A DNA stretch of 64,000 bases, taken from contig CAYXVG010000004.1 of the NCBI GenBank assembly GCA_964468205.1, positions 1 to 64,000 on the forward strand, in the 5' to 3' direction. The notes beneath the pieces are model-generated. The model made no database searches. It had not been told where the DNA came from and was given only the letters and a program-made list of their open reading frames with translations. This DNA is from CAWELS01 sp964468205. GTDB taxonomy: Bacteria; Acidobacteriota; Terriglobia; Bryobacterales; Bryobacteraceae. Below, piece by piece: positions 8,140 through 17,337 of this stretch. Each line of letters opens with the position of its first letter. The stretch's first letter is position 1. The position numbers and the translations under genes are program-made.

Positions 8140-9842
8140 TACTGGATGGCGATGTCGGCCGGAGTGCTGGAGTAGCCGGGTCCCTCCACGGTGAGCGGCA
8201 CGCGGTCTCCGCGCGGCGCGTTCCCCGGGATCTGGACGTTGATCTGGTAGAGACCGACAAAGCCCGGGGTGAGGCCGACGAAGGCCGGGGTTGCGGTCAC
8301 CGGGAGTATCCCGCCGCCGAAGCGCACCAATGGGAGCGGATCGATCCACTGCAGCGGATCGGCGGAAGCCCCGGCGCCGGTCTGCGCATTGGGGTTGGTC
8401 TGGCCAAAGCCGATGGCGAAGATGACCAGGACGTCGCCGGGCCTGGCCGGGGTCCCTGGGATCGCGAAATCGCCATCCGGTTTCACGGCGATGGCGAAGT
8501 TGCCGAGGAACGTAAGGATCCGCGGCACGCGTCCGGCGATGCTTACGGAGACGGCGTTACCAGACTGACCGTCGCGAACCACCTGGACCAAACCTTCGCC
8601 CGGCGCGGCATCGTAAGGAATCTGAAACGCTATCTGGTCATACAGCACGAAGTAGAGGGGCGTCTCGACGCCATTGAGGAAGACCTTCGTGCCAGCCAGT
8701 TCGGCCGGAAGCGGCACGTCCTCAGCTTCGGTCAGCGGCTGAAAGACGAGTTGCCGGCCAAAGACCGAGACGATTCCGCCACGGGGCAGTTCCTCGCCGG
8801 CGGCAAAATCAGCGTTGTTGACCACGCCGCCGAAACTAACGATTGGCCGGCCTTGGGGCTCGACCATAACGCGGACCGGGATGTCGTGGTTGGCGTTGAT
8901 GGCGTTGGTTTCGATGCGGACGGTTCCGACGAGGTCTCCGGCGCCGAGACCAGCCGGATTGACGGACACCTTAATGAAGGTGGTCCCTTCGAGCAGTTCG
9001 GCCGTTAGCCACTCACCGCCGTCACTGGTGGAGGCGGACACGGCGTTGATCGACAGGCTTCCGAGCCCGCGGTTCGCCACGGCGACAAACCGGTCGAGCG
9101 CGACACTGTCCTGGGCGATCCGGAAATCGAGTTCATTGGGGTTGACGGAAGCGATCGGCTGCGAGGTCACTCGCATTGTCACGGGAACATTCTTCCGGTC
9201 CGGGGCAAATGATGAGCCGGTAATGTTGACGTCGCCGGTGAAGGTGCCTTCCGTCATACCCGGCAGGTGCCGCGCGGTGATTTTGTAGGGGATGGTGAAA
9301 GCAAAACTGCCGGCGCCCTCGGTGGCCATCGAGAGCCAGTTTCCTCCGCCGTCGGTGGAAACGGAGAATTGCAGCGGCGAGTTCGTCTCGAACTCCTCGG
9401 TCTGGCTCGAGCCATTGGGGGCGACGTACATGGTGAGGGCGTCGGGGACGCCGCCATCCATCTGCACCGTAACGCTGATGGTCTGCGGCGCGTCGGCGGC
9501 ATCGGGGTCGGCGACCTCGACCATTGCCGAGTGGATGCCTTTCGCCAGGCCGCTGGTTTGCAGTTCGATGCGGAGCGGCAGGCAGGTTCCCTGGCGTGTG
9601 GTACAGGCCTCGGAGGCGCCCACGCTGGCGGCAAGCCACGGGGCCGCGGAAGTCACGGTCAGGTTCAGGGCGCCATCACCTGCGTTCCAGGCTTCCACAC
9701 GCTGCTGCGGGCCGTTCTGCCCGGTAGCAATGGAAAGCGGACCCACCGAAGCGGTGGACAGCCGTAGCTTCGGCATCGCTTGCAGGGAGCCGGAAATCAG
9801 AAAGAAGAGAGAAAAAGAGAGTAACAGCCGGTTGCGTTTCAA
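8139..9842 (-). CDS. Secreted beta-rich protein with C-terminal TIGR03437 domain
   Basis: A 567-residue exported protein. The likely start is the TTG at 9842, inside the nuoA stop (TTGA overlap) with GGAG 5 bases upstream; it gives a clean signal peptide (MKRNRLLLSFSLFFLISGSLQA). Residues ~30-320 are two or three Ig/BACON-like beta repeats with alternating PWL/EWL motifs. The last ~220 residues match the Solibacter TIGR03437 domain (VVNNADFAAG, SVFGRQL, IFAIGFGQTNP, INVQIP). Function unknown; adhesion or carbohydrate binding at the surface is a guess. Its position directly behind nuoA is odd for an exported protein. Confidence 0.85.
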   Translation of the reverse strand: MKRNRLLLSFSLFFLISGSLQAMPKLRLSTASVGPLSIATGQNGPQQRVEAWNAGDGALNLTVTSAAPWLAASVGASEACTTRQGTCLPLRIELQTSGLAKGIHSAMVEVADPDAADAPQTISVTVQMDGGVPDALTMYVAPNGSSQTEEFETNSPLQFSVSTDGGGNWLSMATEGAGSFAFTIPYKITARHLPGMTEGTFTGDVNITGSSFAPDRKNVPVTMRVTSQPIASVNPNELDFRIAQDSVALDRFVAVANRGLGSLSINAVSASTSDGGEWLTAELLEGTTFIKVSVNPAGLGAGDLVGTVRIETNAINANHDIPVRVMVEPQGRPIVSFGGVVNNADFAAGEELPRGGIVSVFGRQLVFQPLTEAEDVPLPAELAGTKVFLNGVETPLYFVLYDQIAFQIPYDAAPGEGLVQVVRDGQSGNAVSVSIAGRVPRILTFLGNFAIAVKPDGDFAIPGTPARPGDVLVIFAIGFGQTNPNAQTGAGASADPLQWIDPLPLVRFGGGILPVTATPAFVGLTPGFVGLYQINVQIPGNAPRGDRVPLTVEGPGYSSTPADIAIQ

Positions 9843-10195
9843 ACCCACTCCAAAGCGCCTTTTTTGTACGCCCATATGTATCCGACGATGAGAATGCCAA
9901 GAAAGACGGCGACCTCGGCCACACCGAACCATCCCAGTTGGTTGTACCGGACAGCCCAGGGAAAGAGGAAGATGACCTCGACGTCGAAGATCACAAAGAG
10001 GATCGCCACGATGTAGTACCGCACGGTATATCGTCCGCGGCTGTCGGAGAAGGCGCGAATGCCACACTCATAAGCTTCAAGCTTCGTGCGAAACGGAGAG
10101 GAAGGCCGCAGCAGCTTCGCGAGAAAGAGCAGCGCGAGGACGAATAAGGTCGCCAGCAGGGCAAAGATGAAGAGCGGAATATAGCCGTCTGGCAT
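9839..10195 (-). CDS. nuoA: NADH-quinone oxidoreductase subunit A
   Basis: A 118-residue inner-membrane subunit of respiratory complex I. Three membrane helices (~6-28, 60-82, 88-110) flank the conserved loop KLEAYECGIRAF, which contains the NuoA signature E-CG, and the motif FDVEVIFLFPWA is diagnostic. The start is ATG 10195; the longer frame upstream is not membrane-like. No other nuo gene lies in the window, so it is separated from the usual nuoA-N operon, or it is an extra copy. It diverges from cysE with 97 bases between the starts. Confidence 0.95.
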   Translation of the reverse strand: MPDGYIPLFIFALLATLFVLALLFLAKLLRPSSPFRTKLEAYECGIRAFSDSRGRYTVRYYIVAILFVIFDVEVIFLFPWAVRYNQLGWFGVAEVAVFLGILIVGYIWAYKKGALEWV

Positions 10196-10292
10196 GCAGA
10201 TAGTATAGCAAGCTTGCCCCACGGCTCGCCCCTCCGGAAGACGCAATTCGTGGGGTGCGGAGAGCGATCCGTTCCATAATGAAAAGGCGCCT

Positions 10293-10997
10293 ATGTTTCG
10301 CACTATCCGAGAACAGTTCGACACCATCTTCCGCGAGGATCCGGCGGCGAAGAGCGTCGTCGAGATCTTCTTCTGCTATCCCGGCTTCCACTCGGTTATC
10401 GCGCACCGTCTCGCCCACTGGCTCTACCGTCACAAGGTTCCGCTGGCTCCGCGCGTGCTATCACAGATCTCGCGTTTCTTCACGGGCATCGAGATCCATC
10501 CGGGCGCTAAGATTGGACACCGGTTTTTCATTGACCACGGAATGGGGGTGGTGATCGGAGAAACGGCGGAGATCGGTGATGACGTTCTGCTTTACCAGGG
10601 CGTGACGCTCGGAGGAACGGGGAAGGAAAAAGGCAAACGCCACCCGACCCTCGGCAATCACGTGGTGGTGGGCAGCGGGGCGAAGGTACTCGGCAATATC
10701 CGCATCGGCAATTACGTGAAGATCGGCGCCGGCAGCGTGGTGGTAAAGCCGGTTCCGGACCATTCCACGGTGGTCGGGATTCCCGGACGCATTGTGAAAC
10801 AGCGGGGCGAGCGGCTACTCGAGACCGATGACGACCTGCTCGAGCACGGCAAGTTGCCGGATCCGGTGGGGCAGGCGTTTGACGAGGTCAACAGCCGGAT
10901 TATGGAACTGGAGAAGGAAATCCGAAAGCTGCGGGAGGGCGCCTCAACAGCCGCTAAAGGCAGTTCAGCGCCCCCGGCGGAGTCCTCCGAAACCTAG
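10293..10997 (+). CDS. cysE: Serine O-acetyltransferase
   Basis: A 234-residue cytosolic enzyme making O-acetylserine from serine and acetyl-CoA, the first step of cysteine synthesis. An N-terminal helical part (~1-65) precedes a left-handed beta-helix of hexapeptide repeats with the active-site pattern IDHGMGVVIGETAEIG, YQGVTLGGTGKEKGKRHP and VVGIPGRIV. Beyond ~residue 175 there is a charged coiled-coil-like tail ending in a Ser/Ala/Pro-rich stretch. This is the short SAT form common outside enterobacteria. It is transcribed alone, divergently from nuoA. Confidence 0.95.
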   Translation: MFRTIREQFDTIFREDPAAKSVVEIFFCYPGFHSVIAHRLAHWLYRHKVPLAPRVLSQISRFFTGIEIHPGAKIGHRFFIDHGMGVVIGETAEIGDDVLLYQGVTLGGTGKEKGKRHPTLGNHVVVGSGAKVLGNIRIGNYVKIGAGSVVVKPVPDHSTVVGIPGRIVKQRGERLLETDDDLLEHGKLPDPVGQAFDEVNSRIMELEKEIRKLREGASTAAKGSSAPPAESSET

Positions 10998-11020
10998 CAG
11001 GCAACGGCGGCTAGATCAGG

Positions 11021-11344
11021 TTATTTCACGTGGCAGTTCTTGCAATTGCCTTTGCTCTCAAAGGCCTCGCCGCCCGGGTGATGGCAGGCGCCACAGGAGG
11101 TCTTCTCCTCCTCGGCGACCCGGTGCATCTTCTCCTTGAAGTTGATTGGCTCGCGCGACTGCGGGAACAACTTGTCATGACACGCCGTGCAGTCGCCTTC
11201 CACTCTCTCGGTGTGGAGCTTGTGGTCGAAGGTTACGTTGCCCATCTTGGATTCGAAGACGATCTTGTCGGGAGCGTCTTGCGCGAGGGCAACGAGAGTC
11301 ACCAGCAAAAGTAGGCTAAGAAGAAACAAAGAGATTGTTTTCAT
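11021..11344 (-). CDS. Periplasmic triheme cytochrome c (c7/c3-like)
   Basis: A 107-residue exported protein with a signal peptide ending at ALAQ and three CxxCH haem sites (CTACH, CGACH, CKNCH). Histidines in FDHKLH and KMH are candidate distal ligands for bis-His haems. The pattern fits the small cytochrome c7/class III family used for periplasmic electron transfer. No partner oxidoreductase is adjacent; the convergent cysE gene ends 23 bases away. Confidence 0.88.
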   Translation of the reverse strand: MKTISLFLLSLLLLVTLVALAQDAPDKIVFESKMGNVTFDHKLHTERVEGDCTACHDKLFPQSREPINFKEKMHRVAEEEKTSCGACHHPGGEAFESKGNCKNCHVK

Positions 11345-11547
11345 TCCGAACTCCTAGATAGTTGTGTGAACGGAAGCGGCGCGGGCCGCGTCCAACCAGC
11401 TTGGAACTATTCCAGCATAATACAGTGATGCGCCTTGGCGGGAAAAAGGTACAAGGTTGTCCGGTTTTGCCGAGGCGGCGGCAAGCGCTGTCAAATTCGC
11501 GCCATTGCCGCGAGCCAAAGCGGCGCGCTTGCTAGAATAAGACTTGG

Positions 11548-12690
11548 ATGATTCGCATCCTTCCGTTCTACGGGTTCCTCCTATTGCTCGCCGCAGGTGT
11601 GGTAGCGGCCGGGGGCCAGTCTCCCTCAACGCTGCCGCCTATTCCGGGAGTCAGCTTCCCGCGGCTCGATCCGCCACCGGAGGACGGCGCCCCGGCCCGA
11701 GCCATCGGCGCGGTTGACACCGCCAGACTCAAGGACCGGGCGGAGATTGTAAGCCTGGACAAGATCTGGTCTGCGGCGCCGCACAACGCTTTCACTGATC
11801 TGATCCGCTACGGTGAGCGCTGGTACTGCGCTTTCCGGGAGGGAACGAAGCACGTCTCGCCTGACGGAACTATACGGGTGATCACTTCCTCGGACGGCGT
11901 TAACTGGACGACGACGTTCCAGATTGCGTCCAAGTATGCGGATATGCGTGACCCGAAGCTGAGCATCACCCATGACCGGCGCCTGATGCTCTCCGCGATG
12001 GCTTCCTATAACCCGCCCACCGAAATCAACCACCAGACGCTGGCCTGGTACTCGCTGGACGGCCGGGACTGGGGCATGCCGTTCAAGATTGGGGATCCGG
12101 ATTTTTGGCTCTGGGACGTGGCGTGGCATCGCGGCAGCGCCTATAGTCTCGCCTACAGCACAACGGTTGACAGATACGCACGGATGTATATGGGACCGGG
12201 CGGGTTGCGCTTTCAGATGCTGGAAGACCGTGTGCGCGAGGAGAACGCCCCCACCGAAGCGGCACTGTTGTTCAATCGTGACGACTCGGCGGTCTGCCTT
12301 TTGCGGCAGGACGGCGGCCCGGGCACGGCACTGCTCGGAAACAGCCGGCCGCCTTATCGCGGATGGGACTGGCGCGACCTCGGCCTGCGCCTGGCCGGCC
12401 CGACTATGATCCGCCTACCGGACGGGCGTCTGGTGGCGTCCGGCCGGGTGTACGACGACGGGCAGCGGACCGCGCTGCTCTGGCTCGATGAAGAAGAAGC
12501 CACGCTAGAGCAGTTCCTGACATTGCCTTCGGGAGGCGACAACAGCTACCCCGGCCTAGTCTTTCATGAGGGCCTGCTGTGGGTGAGCTATTACTCCTCC
12601 CACGAAGGGGAGACCGCGGTCTATCTGGCGAAGGTGCGATTGCCGGATCCGCCGCGGCAGGAGCCGAATGCCTTACCCACCTATTATTAG
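11548..12690 (+). CDS. Secreted sialidase-like (BNR/Asp-box) protein
   Basis: A 380-residue exported protein with an N-terminal signal segment. The body is a beta-propeller of the sialidase superfamily: Asp-box motifs SSDGVNWTT and SLDGRDWG (S-x-D-x-G-x-x-W) and an early Arg in YCAFREGTKH, similar to the catalytic Arg of exo-sialidases. Substrate and true catalytic activity are uncertain, because many acidobacterial and planctomycete members of this fold are uncharacterised. The gene overlaps the following lipoprotein gene by 23 bases and lies in a stretch rich in glycan-degrading genes. Confidence 0.75.
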   Translation: MIRILPFYGFLLLLAAGVVAAGGQSPSTLPPIPGVSFPRLDPPPEDGAPARAIGAVDTARLKDRAEIVSLDKIWSAAPHNAFTDLIRYGERWYCAFREGTKHVSPDGTIRVITSSDGVNWTTTFQIASKYADMRDPKLSITHDRRLMLSAMASYNPPTEINHQTLAWYSLDGRDWGMPFKIGDPDFWLWDVAWHRGSAYSLAYSTTVDRYARMYMGPGGLRFQMLEDRVREENAPTEAALLFNRDDSAVCLLRQDGGPGTALLGNSRPPYRGWDWRDLGLRLAGPTMIRLPDGRLVASGRVYDDGQRTALLWLDEEEATLEQFLTLPSGGDNSYPGLVFHEGLLWVSYYSSHEGETAVYLAKVRLPDPPRQEPNALPTYY

Positions 12691-13297
12691 GGGCCTCCTG
12701 GCCGGGGCTCTGCTGTTCACCGGCTGCGGCGTGGAAGCGCCCGAGCCGACTCGTGTTCCGCAATCGAGCGCGCCCGCGCCCGGCAAGGCAGCTCCCCAAA
12801 TCACCCATTTCTATGTGAGCCCGAGCGCGGTCGCCGCGGGCGAGCCAGCGGCCCTCTGCTATGGAGTGCAGGACGCCGATACAGTATCGATCGAACCCGA
12901 AATCAGGGAGATCCGCCCGAGCCCGAACCGTTGCTTCACCTTTTCGCCCCGGGAATCCGGCTCGAACAAGTATCAGTTGACCGCCACAAGCCCGGCCGGG
13001 ACCGCCACCGCTGAACTTACGCTCGAGGTGCTGCCGGCCCGCAAGCCCCCGCCGCGGGAAACCCCGATTATCACGACTTTCGCCGCCAGCCAGGGATCTG
13101 TCCCAAAAGGCATGCCCGTGACCCTCTGCTACGAGTTGGACCGCGCCGAGAGTGTCCGGATTGACCCGCCGGTCCGCGATCTTGAACCCGGCAAGCATTG
13201 CTTCACCGTCAAGCTGGAAGAAACGACTACCTTTCAACTGACCGCAATCCGAGGCGAGCGGACCGACGAGGCGTCCGTCACCGTCAAGATACAATAG
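12668..13297 (+). CDS. Lipoprotein with two tandem Ig-like repeats
   Basis: A 209-residue predicted lipoprotein: hydrophobic leader then lipobox FTGC. The mature part is two ~80-residue repeats, each beginning P-x-I-T-x-F and holding LCY then a conserved S(I/V)xPPxR-like segment and CFT, ending in a strand TAELTLEV or EASVTVKI. Each repeat has two cysteines, so one disulphide per domain is plausible. The family is not recognised; the repeats resemble small Ig-like beta-sandwiches found in surface proteins. It overlaps the sialidase-like gene and precedes glgP by 38 bases. Confidence 0.75.
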   Translation: MPYPPIIRGLLAGALLFTGCGVEAPEPTRVPQSSAPAPGKAAPQITHFYVSPSAVAAGEPAALCYGVQDADTVSIEPEIREIRPSPNRCFTFSPRESGSNKYQLTATSPAGTATAELTLEVLPARKPPPRETPIITTFAASQGSVPKGMPVTLCYELDRAESVRIDPPVRDLEPGKHCFTVKLEETTTFQLTAIRGERTDEASVTVKIQ

Positions 13298-13335
13298 AAG
13301 GCTCTCGAACCAGCAACCTGCCGGTTCGGACGGGA

Positions 13336-15795
13336 ATGTCCATGAACACGCAAGAAGCTATCGAGCAGAAAGTCACATGTCCCTCGCTGCGAGACTCCAT
13401 CATTCACCATGTCCGCTACAGCATGGTGAGGCGCTGGAAGCGAGCCAGCCCGCGGGAAAAGCTGTTCGCCGTTTCGCTGGCGGTCCGCGACCGGCTGATC
13501 GACCGCACGGTCGAGACGTTCGACGCAATTGATGCGAAAGACGCGAAGTGCGCTTTCTATCTTTCGCTGGAGTTCCTGATGGGTAAGAGTCTGGAGAACG
13601 CCCTGATCAATCTGGGGCTTCTCGAGGAGTGCCGTCAGGTGCTGCGCGACGAGTTGGATACCGACCTCGACCATTTGATGCAACTCGAGCAGGACGCGGC
13701 ACTCGGCAACGGCGGCCTGGGCCGCCTGGCGGCCTGCTTCCTCGATTCCATCGCAACCCTCGGGCTGCCCGGAATCGGCTACGGCATTAACTACGACTTC
13801 GGCCTCTTCCGCCAGGTTTTCGTCGATGGCGAACAGGTGGAGCGCCCCGACGAGTGGCGCGCGCACGGCACTCCGTGGCTGGTGGAGCGTCAGGACGAGG
13901 CATACGAAATTCCTATGTACGGCAGGGTCCGGGAGACCGTTGACGAGGAGGGCAATTTCGCCGTCGAATGGGTGGATTGCGAGACCATTCTCGGCGTACC
14001 GTTCGACATGCCGGTACCGGGCTACAACGGGCGCTCCGTGACAGTCTTGCGTCTGTTCGCCGCGCGGGCCAACCAGAACTTCGACATGCAGATCTTCAAC
14101 GAGGGCGACTACATCAAGGCGGTCGACCGGAAGGTCCGCTCCGAGACGGTTTCGAAGGTTCTCTATCCCAGCGAGCAACCGGAATGGGGGCCGTCGCTGC
14201 GGCTGCTGCAGGAATATTTTCTGGTCGCGTGCGCCCTGAGGGACGTCTTCAAGAACTTCGCCGGAGATGACGCGCGGCAGCTTCCGGACAAAGCCGCCCT
14301 CCAGCTCAACGACACACACCCGGCGCTGGCGGTGGCGGAGCTGATGCGAATCCTGGTGGACGAAAAGCGGCTTGCTTGGGACGAAGCGTGGAGCATCAGC
14401 ACCAGCACGCTCGCCTATACGAACCACACCCTGCTCCCCGAAGCTCTCGAGAAGTGGCCGGTGGATCTGATAGACCAGATGCTGCCGCGGCACCTGCAGA
14501 TCATCTTCGAGATCAACCGGCGGTTCCTGGACCAGGTGAAAGGAACGTGGCCGGGAAACGGTGGCCGCGCCCGCCGCATGTCGATCATCGCAGAGGGCGA
14601 AGAGAAGCAGATCCGGATGGCCAACCTGGCGATTATTGGAAGCCATTCGGTGAACGGCGTGGCGGAGGTGCATACGGATCTGGTGAAGAATCGCCTCGTG
14701 CCGGACTTTCACGAGTTGTGGCCGCAAAAGTTCAACAACAAGACCAACGGAGTCACGCCGCGCCGCTGGATTGTGCAGGCGAACCCGGAGATGACCAAGT
14801 TGATCCGGGAGGCTATCGGCGACGCATGGATAACCGACCTCGACCAACTCCAGCAGGTCGCTCCACTGGCCGGCGACGCGTCCTTCCGCGAACGGTTTCT
14901 CGCGGCCAAGACGGAGAACAAGCGCCGCCTCTCCGGGCTGACAGAGCGCGAATGCGGGGTTTCGCTCGATCCGAATTCAGTTGTGGATTCCCACATCAAA
15001 CGGATTCACGAATACAAGCGCCAACTGCTGAACGCACTGCACATCATCCACGAATATCTGCTCATTACCGAGGACGGCCACGAACCGCCCTACTCGCGCA
15101 CCTTCGTCTTCGCGGGCAAGGCGGCGCCGGGCTATTGGGCGGCGAAACAGATTATCCACCTGATCCTCTCCATCGGCGATGCGATCGACCGTCATCCGCG
15201 GGCGTCCGACTTTCTGAAGGTGGTTTTCGTGCCTGACTATGACGTCTCCCACGCCGAGTCGATCGTTCCGGCCACCGACTTGAGCGAGCAGATCTCCACT
15301 GCCGGTTTCGAGGCGTCGGGCACCGGCAATATGAAGTTCGCCATGAACGGCGCGCTCACCATCTGCACCCTCGACGGAGCGAATATCGAGATTGCCCGGG
15401 AAGTTGGGCCGGAAAACCTCTTCATCTTCGGCAACACTTTGGAGCAGATCGCGGAACTGCGGGAGCGGCGGGCCCACCCGATGGAGTTTTACGAAGGCGA
15501 CGAGCGGCTGCGCCGCATTATGGACGTCTTCCACACCGATATGTTCAGCACCGGCGAGCACGGCAAGTTCAGTTGGGTCTTCCACCGGCTGGTGGAAAGC
15601 TGGGACGGCTACTTCCACCTGGCAGATCTTGGCGCGTACCTGGACGCACACTCGCAGGCCATGGAGACCTACGCCAACCGCGACGAATGGGCCCGGCGCG
15701 CAATCTTGAACGTCGCCCGCATGGGGAGATTCTCGAGCGACCGGACCATTCAAGAGTACGCCGGTGAAATATGGGGCATTTCGCCGGTCACTTGA
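13336..15795 (+). CDS. glgP: Glycogen/starch/alpha-glucan phosphorylase
   Basis: An 819-residue cytosolic GT35 enzyme that releases glucose 1-phosphate from glycogen or maltodextrin. It has the family-wide signatures FYLSLEFLMG, AALGNGGLGRLAACFLDS, NDTHPALAV, KRIHEYKRQLLN and the pyridoxal-phosphate lysine motif EASGTGNMKFAMNGALT. The full length matches the ~800-850 usual size. I take the ATG at 13336 (another at 13342); the frame is open upstream through the lipoprotein gene, but that part is out of character. The reading direction matches the two upstream genes, though the function does not. Confidence 0.95.
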   Translation: MSMNTQEAIEQKVTCPSLRDSIIHHVRYSMVRRWKRASPREKLFAVSLAVRDRLIDRTVETFDAIDAKDAKCAFYLSLEFLMGKSLENALINLGLLEECRQVLRDELDTDLDHLMQLEQDAALGNGGLGRLAACFLDSIATLGLPGIGYGINYDFGLFRQVFVDGEQVERPDEWRAHGTPWLVERQDEAYEIPMYGRVRETVDEEGNFAVEWVDCETILGVPFDMPVPGYNGRSVTVLRLFAARANQNFDMQIFNEGDYIKAVDRKVRSETVSKVLYPSEQPEWGPSLRLLQEYFLVACALRDVFKNFAGDDARQLPDKAALQLNDTHPALAVAELMRILVDEKRLAWDEAWSISTSTLAYTNHTLLPEALEKWPVDLIDQMLPRHLQIIFEINRRFLDQVKGTWPGNGGRARRMSIIAEGEEKQIRMANLAIIGSHSVNGVAEVHTDLVKNRLVPDFHELWPQKFNNKTNGVTPRRWIVQANPEMTKLIREAIGDAWITDLDQLQQVAPLAGDASFRERFLAAKTENKRRLSGLTERECGVSLDPNSVVDSHIKRIHEYKRQLLNALHIIHEYLLITEDGHEPPYSRTFVFAGKAAPGYWAAKQIIHLILSIGDAIDRHPRASDFLKVVFVPDYDVSHAESIVPATDLSEQISTAGFEASGTGNMKFAMNGALTICTLDGANIEIAREVGPENLFIFGNTLEQIAELRERRAHPMEFYEGDERLRRIMDVFHTDMFSTGEHGKFSWVFHRLVESWDGYFHLADLGAYLDAHSQAMETYANRDEWARRAILNVARMGRFSSDRTIQEYAGEIWGISPVT

Positions 15796-15831
15796 CGCGG
15801 CGGGCGCCCCTCTGTCCGGTTCGCCGGCCGC

Positions 15832-17316
15832 CTACCGGGTTTTCGCCGGTACCGGGCGCATCGTCAGACCGGCATCGCGCGGGGGCTTCATGGCCGGCGC
15901 CTCGGGAGCCTCGTTGAGGGGCAGCCAGCGCGCTAGTCTTCGTTTCACCTCCCCGTAACCGGCATTGGGGGCGAGGTTGTTCCACTCATGCGGGTCGCGG
16001 GCATGGTCATACAACTCCTCGGTTCCGTCGGCATAGCGAATATAGCGCCAGCGCTCGGTCCGGACGGCGTGATTGCCCTTCCCGTAGGTCATCAGGGCGG
16101 GAGCCGGCCACGAAACCACCGGGTCGCGCAGTAGGGGAACCAGGCTCAAGCCGTCGAGTTCATCGCGTCCCGGCAGGCCGCAAAGCTCGATCAACGTCGG
16201 GTAGACCGACATCAGGTCGACGGGCGTCCCGCACACGGAGCCGGGCCGCCCGATTCCGGGCGCGACGATGATGTAGGGGACATGGGTCGTCTTCTCCCAG
16301 AGGGCGAACTTCTCCCAATGCTCCTTTTCCCCGAGGTGGTAGCCGTGATCGGACCATAGCACGACGACGGTGTTATCCCGGTATCTGGATTCGTCGAGGG
16401 CATCGAGCACGCGGCCAACCTGGGCGTCGGCGAATGTAGCCGCAGCCTGGTAGGCGCGCACGGCGTCGCGCCAAGACCCGGGAATTTTTTTGTCAGCCGC
16501 TCGCATCCCCTGGAAAAACCAGAGTTTTGGCTCAAGCAGCTTCCGGGCGCCGGACGGTAGATCGGACCAATCGCCGTCGCGCATCGCGGGCATGGCGAGA
16601 TTCTCTTCCGGATACTGGTCATAATAGCGCTGCGGAGCGAAGAAGGGCATGTGCGGCCGGAAGATTCCGGCGGCCAGGAAGAAGGGGGCGTCGTGCTTCC
16701 GGCGCAGGAACTCGATGGCGTAGCCGGCTGTGCGGTGGTCGATGGAATCTTCTTCGTTGGGTGGCCAGACGCCCCAGTCGGTGTTGTGGCTGCCATATTC
16801 GGGAAGCTGGTTCAGCTTCTCCGGCGGCATAGGCGCGTCGGGTGGATCCGGCATGGGTTGGAACTCCTCAAACGACGGGTCATCGTGAAACGCGCCGCCC
16901 CAGGCATGGTGGAAAATCTTCCCCGCGCCCGCCACCTTGTAACCGTTCTCCATGAAGTGCCGCGGCAGAGTGACAGCGTCCGGCAGAGCCCGGCGCCAGT
17001 CAGTGGCGTTGCCATAAACACCCGTATTGAACGGGCGCAGACCGGTGAGCAGAGCCACGCGCGAGGGGTTGCAGGCCGGAGAGGCGGTATAGGCGCGGGT
17101 GAAGAGAGTCCCCCTGGCGGCCAGCCGCTCGAGATTAGGGGTGCGGATGGGAGCAGCGGGATCCAGAAGCCGGATCCAGTCGTTCATGTCATCCACCCCG
17201 AGAAACAGCACGTTCGGCTGCGAGGCAGGCCTGTTGCCGGCGGGCGCGCACGAGAACAAGACAAGGCAGCACAGAGCAACGGACAGATTCACGGCCCGAG
17301 TATGGGTTCCGAGCAT
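15832..17316 (-). CDS. Sulfatase lipoprotein, iduronate-2-sulfatase-like
   Basis: A 494-residue exported sulfatase. A leader with lipobox LFSC is followed by NVLFLGVDDMNDW (metal-binding Asp pair), and the formylglycine motif ACNPSRVALLTG, where Cys must be converted by a maturase. Later metal and sulfate ligands are visible in WSDHGYHLGEKEHW. The VDDMNDW and WSDHGYHLGE combination is typical of iduronate-2-sulfatase-like enzymes (S1_7 type). ATG 17316 has GGAG 8 bases upstream. No formylglycine-generating enzyme is in the window. It is downstream of a second sulfatase on the same strand, 21 bases apart. Confidence 0.9.
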   Translation of the reverse strand: MLGTHTRAVNLSVALCCLVLFSCAPAGNRPASQPNVLFLGVDDMNDWIRLLDPAAPIRTPNLERLAARGTLFTRAYTASPACNPSRVALLTGLRPFNTGVYGNATDWRRALPDAVTLPRHFMENGYKVAGAGKIFHHAWGGAFHDDPSFEEFQPMPDPPDAPMPPEKLNQLPEYGSHNTDWGVWPPNEEDSIDHRTAGYAIEFLRRKHDAPFFLAAGIFRPHMPFFAPQRYYDQYPEENLAMPAMRDGDWSDLPSGARKLLEPKLWFFQGMRAADKKIPGSWRDAVRAYQAAATFADAQVGRVLDALDESRYRDNTVVVLWSDHGYHLGEKEHWEKFALWEKTTHVPYIIVAPGIGRPGSVCGTPVDLMSVYPTLIELCGLPGRDELDGLSLVPLLRDPVVSWPAPALMTYGKGNHAVRTERWRYIRYADGTEELYDHARDPHEWNNLAPNAGYGEVKRRLARWLPLNEAPEAPAMKPPRDAGLTMRPVPAKTR

Positions 17317-17337
17317 CAACTGACTCCGACTGAGAGC

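Noticed and set aside
13303..13330. Possible tRNA-like sequence (CTCGAACCAGCAACCTG) on the minus strand
   Set aside because: It resembles a T-arm only; no acceptor stem, anticodon arm or CCA partner is found, and it lies between two genes close to the glgP start.
13234..14847. 537-residue minus-strand open frame
   Set aside because: Antisense to glgP, which has full family motifs on the plus strand.
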